DNA of 64,000 nt from CAZAFL01 sp964484465 (GTDB lineage: Bacteria; Bacteroidota; Ignavibacteria; UBA10030; SZUA-254), in assembly GCA_964484465.1 (NCBI GenBank), contig CAZAFL010000003.1, forward strand, positions 1 through 64,000, given 5' to 3'. The position numbers and the translations under genes were made by a program. Of this stretch, positions 26,866 through 34,530 are shown in pieces. Under the pieces are notes generated by a model, which was given only the letters and a program-made list of their open reading frames with translations, searched no databases and had not been told where the DNA came from. How positions within the stretch are numbered: position 1 is the first letter of the stretch; each line of letters starts with the position of its first letter.

Positions 26866-28296
26866 TTACACTTCTTCGAGTTCTTTAACGTAGCGTTCGT
26901 GGAATGATTTTAGTTTTTCTACAAACGCTTCAATTTCCTCGAGCGGTGGAAGGAATGTTGTTCTGAAGTGGAATGTTCCTGATGACTGGCCAAACCCCGA
27001 CCCGGGAACGACGCAAATTCCTGTCTCCTCCAATAACGCCATGCAATAATCATTATCGCGCTGACTCTCGTATTTCAACCTCTCCGCCGAATCCATTTTC
27101 GAAAGGTCAACATTCGGATCGTCGGGCAATTCAAATTTCACAAACGCGTACATTGCTCCCTGCGGAACCTCGAGCGTCATCCCTTCAATCCGGTTGACCT
27201 CTCTCCCCAGAAGCTCTGCTTTTGTTTTAAGGTCTTGAAGGACAGCGTCCCGTTCACGCACATAACGCTCATAACTTTCTTCACCCGGTTGGGGAGGAGC
27301 AACCATGACAAGAGTAGCAATTTGTCCGACGGTGTTTGCACAAAGGCTGATCGACTGGAGCTTGATCAGTTCGGTCAAAACGTCAGTGGGAATATTCCTG
27401 AATTCAGTATAACCGCCGCGATGTCCGCATTCCCCCCAAAAACCTTTCGAAACAGAATGAAAACTAAAGAGTGATACATCCTCTTCACCCATTTCATGCA
27501 TCACCTTAGCGAACGAATAGAATTTTGCTCCTGCCGCGTACACATTCTCTTGGTAGACCTCGTCGGCAAGAATTGAAAGACGATGTCGCCTGGCGAAGCC
27601 GATAATCATCCGGATATTTTCGTGAGAAAGGACGGCACCGGTTGGATTCCCAGGATTGATAACCGCAATGGCAACAGGATTCATGCCGTCCCGAATAGCC
27701 TTATTCAAACTGTCGTTAAGAACTGACTCATTCAATTGCCAGTGATTCTCTTCATCAAGAAAATATCCGATTTGGCGACCGCCGAAAAGTAAAATACTGG
27801 CACTGTACAGAGGATATTGCGGCATCGGAATCATGATACCGTCATTCGGATTCTTCAAGAGTGCGATGAGCGCTCCCTGCACACCTTTACTCGCCCCGTC
27901 GGTGAGAATAACATAATCCTTATTTGTTGGAATACCGTCCCGCCGGTGGATAAAATCGGCAACCGCCTGCCGGATAAACGAAATCCCGGCGCTCTGTGTG
28001 TAGGCACCGGTTCCATGCGGATGACGTTCGAGAATCGATTGCACCCGACGAATGACGTCTGCCGGATAGAGTTTTCCGACTTGAGGAGAAGTCAGTAATT
28101 CAGGATATTCAAGTAAACTCAATATCTGCCGTAAATACGTCAGCGGTTTTTGTTTCAGTGCCTGGGGATTTCCGATGTTACAATAGATGATTTTCCTTCC
28201 TTCGTTCTCCAATTGCTGAGCCCTTATAACAATCGGGCCCCGAACAGCATATTCGGCTTCCAGCAACCTCCGATTCAATGAATCTCTGCGCAACAT
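26866..28296 (-). CDS. alanine aminotransferase (eukaryote-like ALT type)
   Basis: This PLP-dependent class I/II aminotransferase would interconvert alanine and 2-oxoglutarate with pyruvate and glutamate. The 476-residue protein has VINPGNPTGAVLS, the LADEVYQENVY block and the PLP-lysine segment SVSKGFWGECGHRGGY, the last being diagnostic of the eukaryote-like ALT branch. The start at 28296 gives the expected N-terminus; the longer frame to 28449 would overlap the upstream M16 gene. It lies six bases before nuoG on the same strand, an unusual neighbour that would put alanine metabolism under the same transcript as complex I genes. Confidence 0.9.
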   Translation of the reverse strand: MLRRDSLNRRLLEAEYAVRGPIVIRAQQLENEGRKIIYCNIGNPQALKQKPLTYLRQILSLLEYPELLTSPQVGKLYPADVIRRVQSILERHPHGTGAYTQSAGISFIRQAVADFIHRRDGIPTNKDYVILTDGASKGVQGALIALLKNPNDGIMIPMPQYPLYSASILLFGGRQIGYFLDEENHWQLNESVLNDSLNKAIRDGMNPVAIAVINPGNPTGAVLSHENIRMIIGFARRHRLSILADEVYQENVYAAGAKFYSFAKVMHEMGEEDVSLFSFHSVSKGFWGECGHRGGYTEFRNIPTDVLTELIKLQSISLCANTVGQIATLVMVAPPQPGEESYERYVRERDAVLQDLKTKAELLGREVNRIEGMTLEVPQGAMYAFVKFELPDDPNVDLSKMDSAERLKYESQRDNDYCMALLEETGICVVPGSGFGQSSGTFHFRTTFLPPLEEIEAFVEKLKSFHERYVKELEEV

Positions 28297-28339
28297 CTCA
28301 TCTATTATATATAGCTGGCAACAAAATTGACTATCGTGT

Positions 28340-29614
28340 TCACGCTGCGTTGGTTGAGGCGGCAGGTTTGAAAATGATTGTTGAAAAATTTTCCAGTTGG
28401 AAAAGACGTTTTGCCGTTTCAAAAACCTGCTCTGCAGTGACTGCTTCAACTTTTTTCAAAATAGTGCTCAGCGGAAGATAATTTCGGACATACATTTCAC
28501 CGCTTCCCAAACGCATCATCCGGCTCGACATGCTCTCGAGGCTCAGCATCATTGTCCCTTTGAGCTGGGCTTTCGTTCGTTTCAATTCGGCGTTCCCTAC
28601 CGGTTTCGTCGTCAGCTTGTTCAGCTCTTTGTGAATGAGCTCAATTGAATTGTCAACATTCTGCGCATCCGTTCCGATATAGACGCCAAAATTACCGGTG
28701 TCGCTGAGAAGGTTGCTGTACGAATAGACACTATACGCGAATCCGTATTTCTCACGAATGTTTTGAAACAAGCGTGAACTCATCCCTTCGCCAAGCAATG
28801 TGTTGAGGACGAGAAGAGGATACCGAAAATGACTTTTTACGCTGTAGCCGATCGTACCGAGACAGACATGCGCCTGGCTGATGGGTCGCTCAAACTCTTC
28901 CCGCTTCGAGTAGACACGGTTTGAAACCGAGGCCCGCTTGGCTTGATTACGTTGCGGCTTACGGGATCGAAAATACTGTTCAACCAAATCAACGACTGCC
29001 TGATGCTTTAAATTTCCCGCTGCTGCAACTACAATCCGGTTTGATGTATAATGGGTCTTCGCATGGTTCAGCAAATCATCTTTCGTAAAATTCCTGATAT
29101 TTTCGGCTTTTCCGATCACTGGAAAACCTAGCGGGTGCTTATAATAGACACGATGGTCGAGGTAATCGTGAATAAGGTCGTCCGGGTCGTCTTCGATATT
29201 CTTCAATTCTTCCAGTACGACAAATTTCTCCTTTTCCATCTCCTTTTTATCGATAAGAGGATGTTGCACCAGTTCTGAGAGAACGTTGACTGCTTTCGCG
29301 AGATGTTCATCGAGTATTCGCGCATAAAAACAGGTGTGCTCTTTGGACGTAAACGCGTTGAGGTATCCTCCGACCGATTCTAGACTCTGCGCAATCTGCT
29401 GGGTTGTAAATTGTCGAGTTCCTTTAAACACCATATGTTCGACGAAATGGGAAATGCCGTTGTTATGTTCATTTTCATCCCGGGAACCGACATTAATCCA
29501 CACTCCGATGGAAACTGACCGCACATATGGAATTTCTTCAGTAACAATCCGGATACCGTTTGGTAGGACAGTTTTTTTGTAATTAGACTGGTCAGATGAA
29601 AGAATGTCCGACAT
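28340..29614 (-). CDS. M16-family processing peptidase (YmxG/PqqL-like)
   Basis: The 424-residue protein has the zinc motif HFVEH in NGISHFVEHMVFKGTRQF and the C-terminal grip region EKYGFAYSVYSYSNLLSDTG. No signal peptide is visible, so unlike the other M16 pair this is likely a cytoplasmic single-gene enzyme. It resembles the Bacillus YmxG group and mitochondrial processing peptidase beta. It is the first gene of an apparent minus-strand unit continuing through the aminotransferase, nuoG, nuoH and nuoI, with 43 bases to the aminotransferase. Confidence 0.93.
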   Translation of the reverse strand: MSDILSSDQSNYKKTVLPNGIRIVTEEIPYVRSVSIGVWINVGSRDENEHNNGISHFVEHMVFKGTRQFTTQQIAQSLESVGGYLNAFTSKEHTCFYARILDEHLAKAVNVLSELVQHPLIDKKEMEKEKFVVLEELKNIEDDPDDLIHDYLDHRVYYKHPLGFPVIGKAENIRNFTKDDLLNHAKTHYTSNRIVVAAAGNLKHQAVVDLVEQYFRSRKPQRNQAKRASVSNRVYSKREEFERPISQAHVCLGTIGYSVKSHFRYPLLVLNTLLGEGMSSRLFQNIREKYGFAYSVYSYSNLLSDTGNFGVYIGTDAQNVDNSIELIHKELNKLTTKPVGNAELKRTKAQLKGTMMLSLESMSSRMMRLGSGEMYVRNYLPLSTILKKVEAVTAEQVFETAKRLFQLENFSTIIFKPAASTNAA

Positions 29615-29758
29615 TACATTTATGTTGAGAATATGATATTGATTCGAACTTAAAAAGTTTATTTACTAAAAAAATATACCGATTTCAGCGGAGAGAGTCA
29701 AATAATTGGAACGGCGAGAATAGATTGTGTGTCTTCTGGCAGTACGTTCGTGAATGTA

Positions 29759-30382
29759 TCAGACCGCTCTGAGCATCTCTTCTATCTTTGTCGCAACCAT
29801 GTCGATGGCGACTTCATTTTCTCCCCCCTTTGGAATAATTACATCAGCCCAACGCTTGCTCGGCTCGACGAATTCGAGGTGCATCGGTTTTACGGTGGCA
29901 ACGTACTGATGCATCACGGATTCAAGAGATCTTCCCCGCTTAAGCAGGTCACGTCGAAGTCTTCGCAACAGCCGTTCATCGGCATCGGTATCGACAAAAA
30001 TTTTGATATCCATAAGATTGCGAAGTTGTTTTTCCACAAAAATCAGTATCCCTTCTACAATGATGATATTTCTCGGTTCAATCGATAATGTTTTTGAGGA
30101 ACGCCGGTATGTTGTAAAATCGTAGACCGGCTGGTGAATCGATTTCCACTGTCGTAACTGCTGAAGATGTTCGACGAGAAGTGATGTCTCGAGGGCATCC
30201 GGATGGTCGAAGTTAACTTCATCCGGTGAATGCCCGTCAAATGATGAAATATCCTTATAGTAAGAATCATGCTGGAGAACGACAACCTTCCCAAGGTCGA
30301 GACGCTCCAGGATTTTATTCGTTACAGTCGTTTTTCCGGAACCAGTCCCGCCTGCTATCCCTATAATCAATGGATGTTTCAT
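29759..30382 (-). CDS. udk: uridine kinase
   Basis: Uridine kinase phosphorylates uridine and cytidine with ATP or GTP in pyrimidine salvage. The 207-residue protein begins at the conserved IGIAGGTGSGKTT Walker A loop (about residues 7-19). It also has HDSYYKD, NFDHPDALET, VYDFTTYRR, and the lid segment RRLRRDLLKRGRS, all family hallmarks. The start at 30382 gives the normal length. It is divergent from the glycosyltransferase gene starting at 30506, with a 123-base shared upstream region. Confidence 0.95.
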   Translation of the reverse strand: MKHPLIIGIAGGTGSGKTTVTNKILERLDLGKVVVLQHDSYYKDISSFDGHSPDEVNFDHPDALETSLLVEHLQQLRQWKSIHQPVYDFTTYRRSSKTLSIEPRNIIIVEGILIFVEKQLRNLMDIKIFVDTDADERLLRRLRRDLLKRGRSLESVMHQYVATVKPMHLEFVEPSKRWADVIIPKGGENEVAIDMVATKIEEMLRAV

Positions 30383-30505
30383 ATTTTCGCGAGTCAATAT
30401 AACGGAAACCCTTCGGAGAAGCAAGGAGCGGTTGGCGGCAGGAGTATCCGTTGTTTCGGTCGAATTGTTTTTTTACATTGTTCAGTTCGCAACAGAACTT
30501 ATGAC

Positions 30506-31606
30506 ATGATCATCACAACTCTCCTCATTTTCGCAACAATTGCATACATTATTGAGTTCACGTTACTTCGCGCCGGGCTCAACAAGGCAGACTGCGCAAA
30601 GAAAAACCTCCACTACACGCCGAATGTTTCTATTATTGTTGCAGCAAGAAACGAGGAAGAACATATAGAGCAATGTCTCACGTCGCTCTCGCTGCTTGAT
30701 TACCCGAAAGAAAAACTCCAAATCATCGTTGTCAACGACAGGTCAACTGACCGGACTCAGGAACTTGTTATCCCCTTCATCCGCCAATATCCGTTCATGA
30801 AACTGATTACCACATCGCCGGAGAAGGATAATCTTCGGGGAAAGGCGAACGCCGTCGCTCAGGGGATTGACAATTCCAACGGGGAAATAATGATGTTGAC
30901 TGACGCCGATTGCACAGTACCGCGGAACTGGGTACGGGAAACTGTTCAATACTTTGATGAAAATGCCGGAATCGTCGGTGGATTCACATTGCTTGACGCG
31001 AACAAAACCTTTGAGGGAATGCAAACATTAGATTGGATTTTTCTCTTCGGACTGGCTTCTTCGGCGGTCGGATGGAAGATCCCTTTAACCGTTATCGGGA
31101 ATAATTTTTCTGTGCGACGGTCCGCATACGATGCTGTCGGCGGGTATTCGAGTATTCCGTTCAGTGTTACCGAAGATTATGCTCTTGTGCAGGCGATAAT
31201 CCGGAGAACAGCATTCGATGTCCGGTTCCCCGTTAACCCGCAAGCAGTGGTGAAAAGCCGGGCATGTCTTAACTGGGGTCAGCTATTTCGTCAGAAACAG
31301 CGATGGAGTGTCGGCGGCCTTGAGATGGTGTTCAGCGGCATGCTGATTACATCGGTCGTCTGGTTAACAAACCTCATGCTGGTCGCCGGGTTGTTCTTTG
31401 TTCCCTTGCCACTTTGGCTTGCGGCTTTTAGCGGAAAATCCATTATGGATGTCCTTTTTCTCTGGAAGCCTTTGAAATGTTTTAACGCCCGTCGATCTCT
31501 CAGATATTTTCCCGCATTTGAGTGTTATATGGTGCTCTATGTCCTTATCGTTCCGGTTGTAGCACTATTTAGCAAGAACATCGTCTGGAAAGAGCGCACA
31601 TTATAA
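30506..31606 (+). CDS. membrane glycosyltransferase family 2
   Basis: This 366-residue family 2 glycosyltransferase has one N-terminal membrane segment, a GT-A domain with VSIIVAARNEEEHIEQCL, the VVNDRSTDRTQ motif, the DxD-like MLTDADCTVP, and the processive-type QKQRWSVGG. Two to three C-terminal membrane helices follow. Such enzymes make extracellular polysaccharide or glycolipids. The product is unknown. The start at 30506 is chosen because the longer frame overlaps the divergent udk gene and lacks family similarity before it. Confidence 0.88.
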   Translation: MIITTLLIFATIAYIIEFTLLRAGLNKADCAKKNLHYTPNVSIIVAARNEEEHIEQCLTSLSLLDYPKEKLQIIVVNDRSTDRTQELVIPFIRQYPFMKLITTSPEKDNLRGKANAVAQGIDNSNGEIMMLTDADCTVPRNWVRETVQYFDENAGIVGGFTLLDANKTFEGMQTLDWIFLFGLASSAVGWKIPLTVIGNNFSVRRSAYDAVGGYSSIPFSVTEDYALVQAIIRRTAFDVRFPVNPQAVVKSRACLNWGQLFRQKQRWSVGGLEMVFSGMLITSVVWLTNLMLVAGLFFVPLPLWLAAFSGKSIMDVLFLWKPLKCFNARRSLRYFPAFECYMVLYVLIVPVVALFSKNIVWKERTL

Positions 31607-31629
31607 AGGAATGCAGTGTAGTAAAACAA

Positions 31630-31665
31630 ACATGCCCTTCATCGTGAAGGGCATGTGGAAGAAGA
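31630..31665 (-). terminator. terminator after the AAA+ regulator
   Basis: A perfect 12-bp stem (arms 31630-31641 and 31645-31656, loop TCG) is followed on the minus strand by a T-rich TTTGTTTTA. This is a good rho-independent terminator for the minus-strand regulator. It also separates the convergent glycosyltransferase gene. Confidence 0.8.
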
Positions 31666-31675
31666 GGCTCGAGTC

Positions 31676-32701
31676 TCAGGCGCGGCTGCGCGAGCTTATA
31701 ATATTCAGTCGTTTGAGTTTATAACGGAGCGTCTGCTCAGTCATGCCGAGGAAAATTGCCGCCTTCGATTGATTGAATCCAAATTTCTGCAACGCACGCT
31801 CAATAATACCCTTCTCAATAACATCGAGCGATTTGTCGAGCACAAAATCCTGACCGGTTACAATATTGTTGATCATTTTCACGACCTCAGTCTTCTCATC
31901 GACGAGTTCGGGCGGAAGCATGAAACGACCGCCGCTTGAGAATAAAACTGATTTGTCGACAACGGCTTTCAGTTCCCTGATATTTTCCCGCCAACTCTGA
32001 CGGACCAGAACGTCGATCGCATTGATATCGATAACGAGCTCACCAATACCGATCTCTTTGCACAATTCGCCGGCAAAGTGTTTTACAAGAAGCGGAATAT
32101 CTTCCGGTCGTTCACGAAGAGCCGGAATTTCAACCTTCTCAAAGTCGGCCATCTTTGTATACAAATCTTCCAGTAATTTCCTCTTATCGACAAGGCTTTT
32201 GGGTTCTTCTTTCACCGTCACAATGAGGCGAATATCGACAGGTTCAGAACGTGTGCCACCGATACGACGGGAGGTCCGTTCGTTCATGAACGCAAGGATC
32301 TTCATTTGATTGCGGAAGCTCGCTTCCTCAATTTCTTCGATCAATACTGTGCCGCCGTTGGCAAGTTCAAACAGCCCCCTCCTGGTGGTATACGGCAATC
32401 CTTCGGCACCGCGGTCAAAGCCGAAAAGAATCGATTCCAATTCTTTATCGTCCAGGACAGAGAGATTGATTGACATGAAAGGGGGATTGCTTTCAGGCGT
32501 TCGACCCGATGAATAAATATTCTTTGCAACGGCGCCTTTTCCAACACCTGCTTCACCGATGACCACGACATCGCGTCGCGTTTTCGAAAGCCTCTGAATC
32601 TGCTTCACAAGTTGATCAACTGCACGGCTCTTCCCGATAATCGGGTATTCCATAACGGTTTTTTGTTCCTCAGCAGTTTTGACTTTCCTATCTTTTTCCA
32701 T
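31676..32701 (-). CDS. sigma-54-family AAA+ regulator lacking the GAFTGA loop
   Basis: The 341-residue protein has the AAA+ core of bacterial enhancer-binding proteins: Walker A GEAGVGKG at 49-56, Walker B-like VLIEEIEE at 119-126, LRERPEDIPLL at 195-205 and a Fis-type HTH near 300-330 (NQSKAAIFLGMTEQTLRYKLKRL). The GAFTGA loop that contacts sigma-54 is replaced by GAEGLP (98-103). There is no N-terminal sensor domain. TyrR shows that such proteins can regulate without sigma-54; the same is inferred here. It lies 20 bases downstream of a membrane protein gene, suggesting a two-gene operon. Confidence 0.88.
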   Translation of the reverse strand: MEKDRKVKTAEEQKTVMEYPIIGKSRAVDQLVKQIQRLSKTRRDVVVIGEAGVGKGAVAKNIYSSGRTPESNPPFMSINLSVLDDKELESILFGFDRGAEGLPYTTRRGLFELANGGTVLIEEIEEASFRNQMKILAFMNERTSRRIGGTRSEPVDIRLIVTVKEEPKSLVDKRKLLEDLYTKMADFEKVEIPALRERPEDIPLLVKHFAGELCKEIGIGELVIDINAIDVLVRQSWRENIRELKAVVDKSVLFSSGGRFMLPPELVDEKTEVVKMINNIVTGQDFVLDKSLDVIEKGIIERALQKFGFNQSKAAIFLGMTEQTLRYKLKRLNIISSRSRA

Positions 32702-32721
32702 GAATCTCCCTAAGAATGAAT

Positions 32722-33855
32722 TTATTTACTGGAAGGATTTTGAAACAATCTTCCGTTGAAAATCTTGAAATTGAAAAAATGTGCCAGCACAATATTGTCG
32801 ACCCAGTCTCTCCATCTGCTCACCTGCTGAGGATGGGCTGCAAGCTCGGATTCGTAGAACTCTCCCTGGACCGATGTAATGAACCGCAACCGCAAGCCGA
32901 AAAATAACGCCATCATCAATTGAATTATGACTGTGATATACTGACCGATTGTAAACAATTCCGTCCACGAATTGAGCTCGACGCTTTTGATGTATCCCCA
33001 TTGATGCAATATATCAGTGGAGACAAATAATAGGAACAGGAACATGATCTTGTCGATATACGCCCCCTGGGGGGGGTCTTTCTTGTACTGGTATCCGAAG
33101 AAAAGAAGAACAAACATGATAATCATGATGTTCATGTAAATCATGTTAAAATACATCGGCTTCCACAATAGCACTTTGTAGCTGTCGCCGTCCAGATAGG
33201 GAATCAGTTCATCGATCCGTCTGATGTTTTCTTCCGGATAAAGGTCGCCCACAGGAAACCCGTTGCGCCATGTCTGCAGCTTCACCCTGCTCGCCAATTC
33301 CGCTGCAGTCGGCATTTCACTGCCGGAGCTTGTTGCCACAGCAGTCGACAATGTTTTGAATTGCTTGATTTCCTCCGTGGAATATAAATACATCGGGTCG
33401 GAAAAGAAGGGATGAAAATAATAACCGAAGAACATCAAAACAATCGAACAACTGATAAGATACTTTTGGTATACTTTGAAATCGCGGAACAGCAGGTCGA
33501 TGACAAGATAGAGCACTGCTATTGCAAAAAATAAAATGTATGCAATGGAAAGGTATTGTGAGAACAAGTGTCCGGCATACTTATCTGCAGTAAAAAATGC
33601 GACGCCGACAAAATCATATCCGAATTGAAGTATCATGAAAAAGTAGAAGACGACAAAATTCAAAAAGATGAATTTGTGTTTTCGGTTAGGCTCTTTCAAG
33701 AAAATAAAAAATGAGATAAAGAACAGAAGCGATTGAATTGAACGGTTTAACAAGCTTGGCAATGGGGAAGCTCTATGCGGAAACAGCACCAACAGAAGGC
33801 CGTACACGGCAAGCAGACAAGCCCAGAACAACAATATTTTCTTTGCTAGTTTCAT
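32722..33855 (-). CDS. polytopic membrane protein of unknown function
   Basis: Not recognised. The 377-residue protein has about eight membrane segments: five between residues 5 and 148, then a polar loop of about 70 residues (150-222), then three more ending near 312, and a soluble C-terminal tail of about 60 residues. Near codon 260 the coding strand has a run of eight C (33069-33076). The gene is 20 bases upstream of the AAA+ regulator and divergent from the repeat-peptide gene. A role as sensor or transporter for that peptide is a hypothesis from context only. Confidence 0.8.
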   Translation of the reverse strand: MKLAKKILLFWACLLAVYGLLLVLFPHRASPLPSLLNRSIQSLLFFISFFIFLKEPNRKHKFIFLNFVVFYFFMILQFGYDFVGVAFFTADKYAGHLFSQYLSIAYILFFAIAVLYLVIDLLFRDFKVYQKYLISCSIVLMFFGYYFHPFFSDPMYLYSTEEIKQFKTLSTAVATSSGSEMPTAAELASRVKLQTWRNGFPVGDLYPEENIRRIDELIPYLDGDSYKVLLWKPMYFNMIYMNIMIIMFVLLFFGYQYKKDPPQGAYIDKIMFLFLLFVSTDILHQWGYIKSVELNSWTELFTIGQYITVIIQLMMALFFGLRLRFITSVQGEFYESELAAHPQQVSRWRDWVDNIVLAHFFNFKIFNGRLFQNPSSK

Positions 33856-33970
33856 GACCTATAGGGAATTAACTTACCTTACCTCATTTTTACCCCTAAA
33901 GATAGATATTTAACATATTCTTGTCAAGGGAATTCGCAATTTTTTTTTAATACACGTAAAAAAGGTGATG

Positions 33971-34006
33971 GTGCGCACGACAGTATTTTCGTGAAAATTT
34001 TTCACG
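33971..34006. promoter_or_regulatory. palindromic operator-like sites between the membrane protein and peptide genes
   Basis: Two perfect palindromes lie close together: GTGCGCAC at 33971-33978 and CGTGAAAATTTTTCACG at 33990-34006 (8-bp arms, one central T). The second ends 17 bases before a candidate -35 box. They are placed as binding sites for a dimeric regulator shared by the divergent genes would be. The adjacent AAA+/Fis-type regulator is an obvious candidate but that is inference. Confidence 0.5.
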
Positions 34007-34023
34007 TTTTTCCCCTAAAAATA

Positions 34024-34052
34024 TTGACGGTTTTACGCTATTTATATATCTT
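34024..34052 (+). promoter_or_regulatory. candidate sigma-70-type promoter of the repeat-peptide gene
   Basis: TTGACG at 34024-34029 and TATCTT at 34047-34052 are separated by 17 bases, a good fit to a housekeeping promoter. This would give a leader of about 65 bases before the ATG at 34123. No TGGCAC-N5-TTGC sigma-54 element was found here. Confidence 0.45.
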
Positions 34053-34122
34053 ACACGTGTACCTCTGCCAAAGAAAATTCTTTTTTACCAATCACAATAG
34101 TATTACGAAGGAGAAGTTACCT

Positions 34123-34401
34123 ATGTCAAAATCTGCTATCCGCAAGCGCAATGTAAAGCGTTTTCGGTCGATCTTGATCACGATGGCGCTGGTAGTGGCA
34201 ACGAATTTTGCCATTTCCTATGCGAACGCAGGATTTGGAAACAAAGCCGGACTTTCAATGATTCCGGATTCACCGAGACCGAAAGCCGGGCTCTCGATGA
34301 TTCCCGATTCTCCACGGCCGAAAGCCGGACTTTCAATGATTCCGGATTCACCGAGACCGAAAGCCGGGCTCTCGATGATTCCCGATTCTCCTCGTCCATA
34401 G
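34123..34401 (+). CDS. secreted precursor with four tandem 13-residue repeats
   Basis: This 92-residue protein starts at an ATG with AAGGAG nine bases upstream. Residues 1-36 are a signal peptide with a basic n-region, a hydrophobic core (ILITMALVVATNFAI) and a probable cleavage after ANA. The mature part is GFGN followed by four exact copies of KAGLSMIPDSPRP. The copies use different synonymous codons yet encode identical peptides. The layout resembles multi-copy peptide precursors, such as pheromone or multi-core RiPP precursors, but no family is recognised. Divergent membrane-protein and regulator genes lie upstream; a strong terminator and a site-2 protease gene lie downstream. Confidence 0.82.
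   Translation: MSKSAIRKRNVKRFRSILITMALVVATNFAISYANAGFGNKAGLSMIPDSPRPKAGLSMIPDSPRPKAGLSMIPDSPRPKAGLSMIPDSPRP
34243..34398 (+). repeat. four 39-bp in-frame tandem repeats
   Basis: Units run 34243-34281, 34282-34320, 34321-34359 and 34360-34398. Units 1 and 3 are identical over 39 bases. Units 2 and 4 differ only in the last nine bases, all silently. Units 1 and 2 differ in seven of 13 codons, all silently. The pattern A-B-A-B implies an ancient 39-bp duplication followed by a recent 78-bp duplication. Confidence 0.95.
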
Positions 34402-34420
34402 TACAACAATTTCCCCATAG

Positions 34421-34473
34421 AAGGCTCTGAACAAAGGCGCATTTGCGCCCCGCAGAGCCTTTCTGTTTTTTTG
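34421..34473 (+). terminator. rho-independent terminator after the repeat-peptide gene
   Basis: An outer stem AAGGCTCTG/CAGAGCCTT (34421-34429 with 34453-34461) encloses an inner GGCGCA-TT-TGCGCC hairpin and is followed by TCTGTTTTTTT. It lies 20 bases after the peptide stop codon, so the precursor is probably a short, single-gene transcript. Confidence 0.9.
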
Positions 34474-34530
34474 TGCTTCTTTACTTTTGCAATGGTTTTC
34501 TGTATCTTCTTCTAGATACTTTCAAAAATC

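Larger units (their letters stand above)
33856..34122. other. regulatory intergenic region between membrane protein and repeat-peptide genes
   Basis: This 267-base region is AT-rich, with a T9 run near 33938-33946, two palindromes (33971-34006) and a candidate promoter (34024-34052). It is one of the largest gene-free stretches in the window. Confidence 0.6.

Noticed and set aside
33856..34122. Sigma-54 promoter upstream of the peptide gene, expected if the neighbouring regulator were a normal activator
   Set aside because: No TGGCAC-N5-TTGC-type element was found; a sigma-70-like pair fits better.
34243..34398. A direct-repeat array that might be taken for a CRISPR array
   Set aside because: The 39-bp units abut with no spacers and encode an in-frame peptide; no cas gene is nearby.
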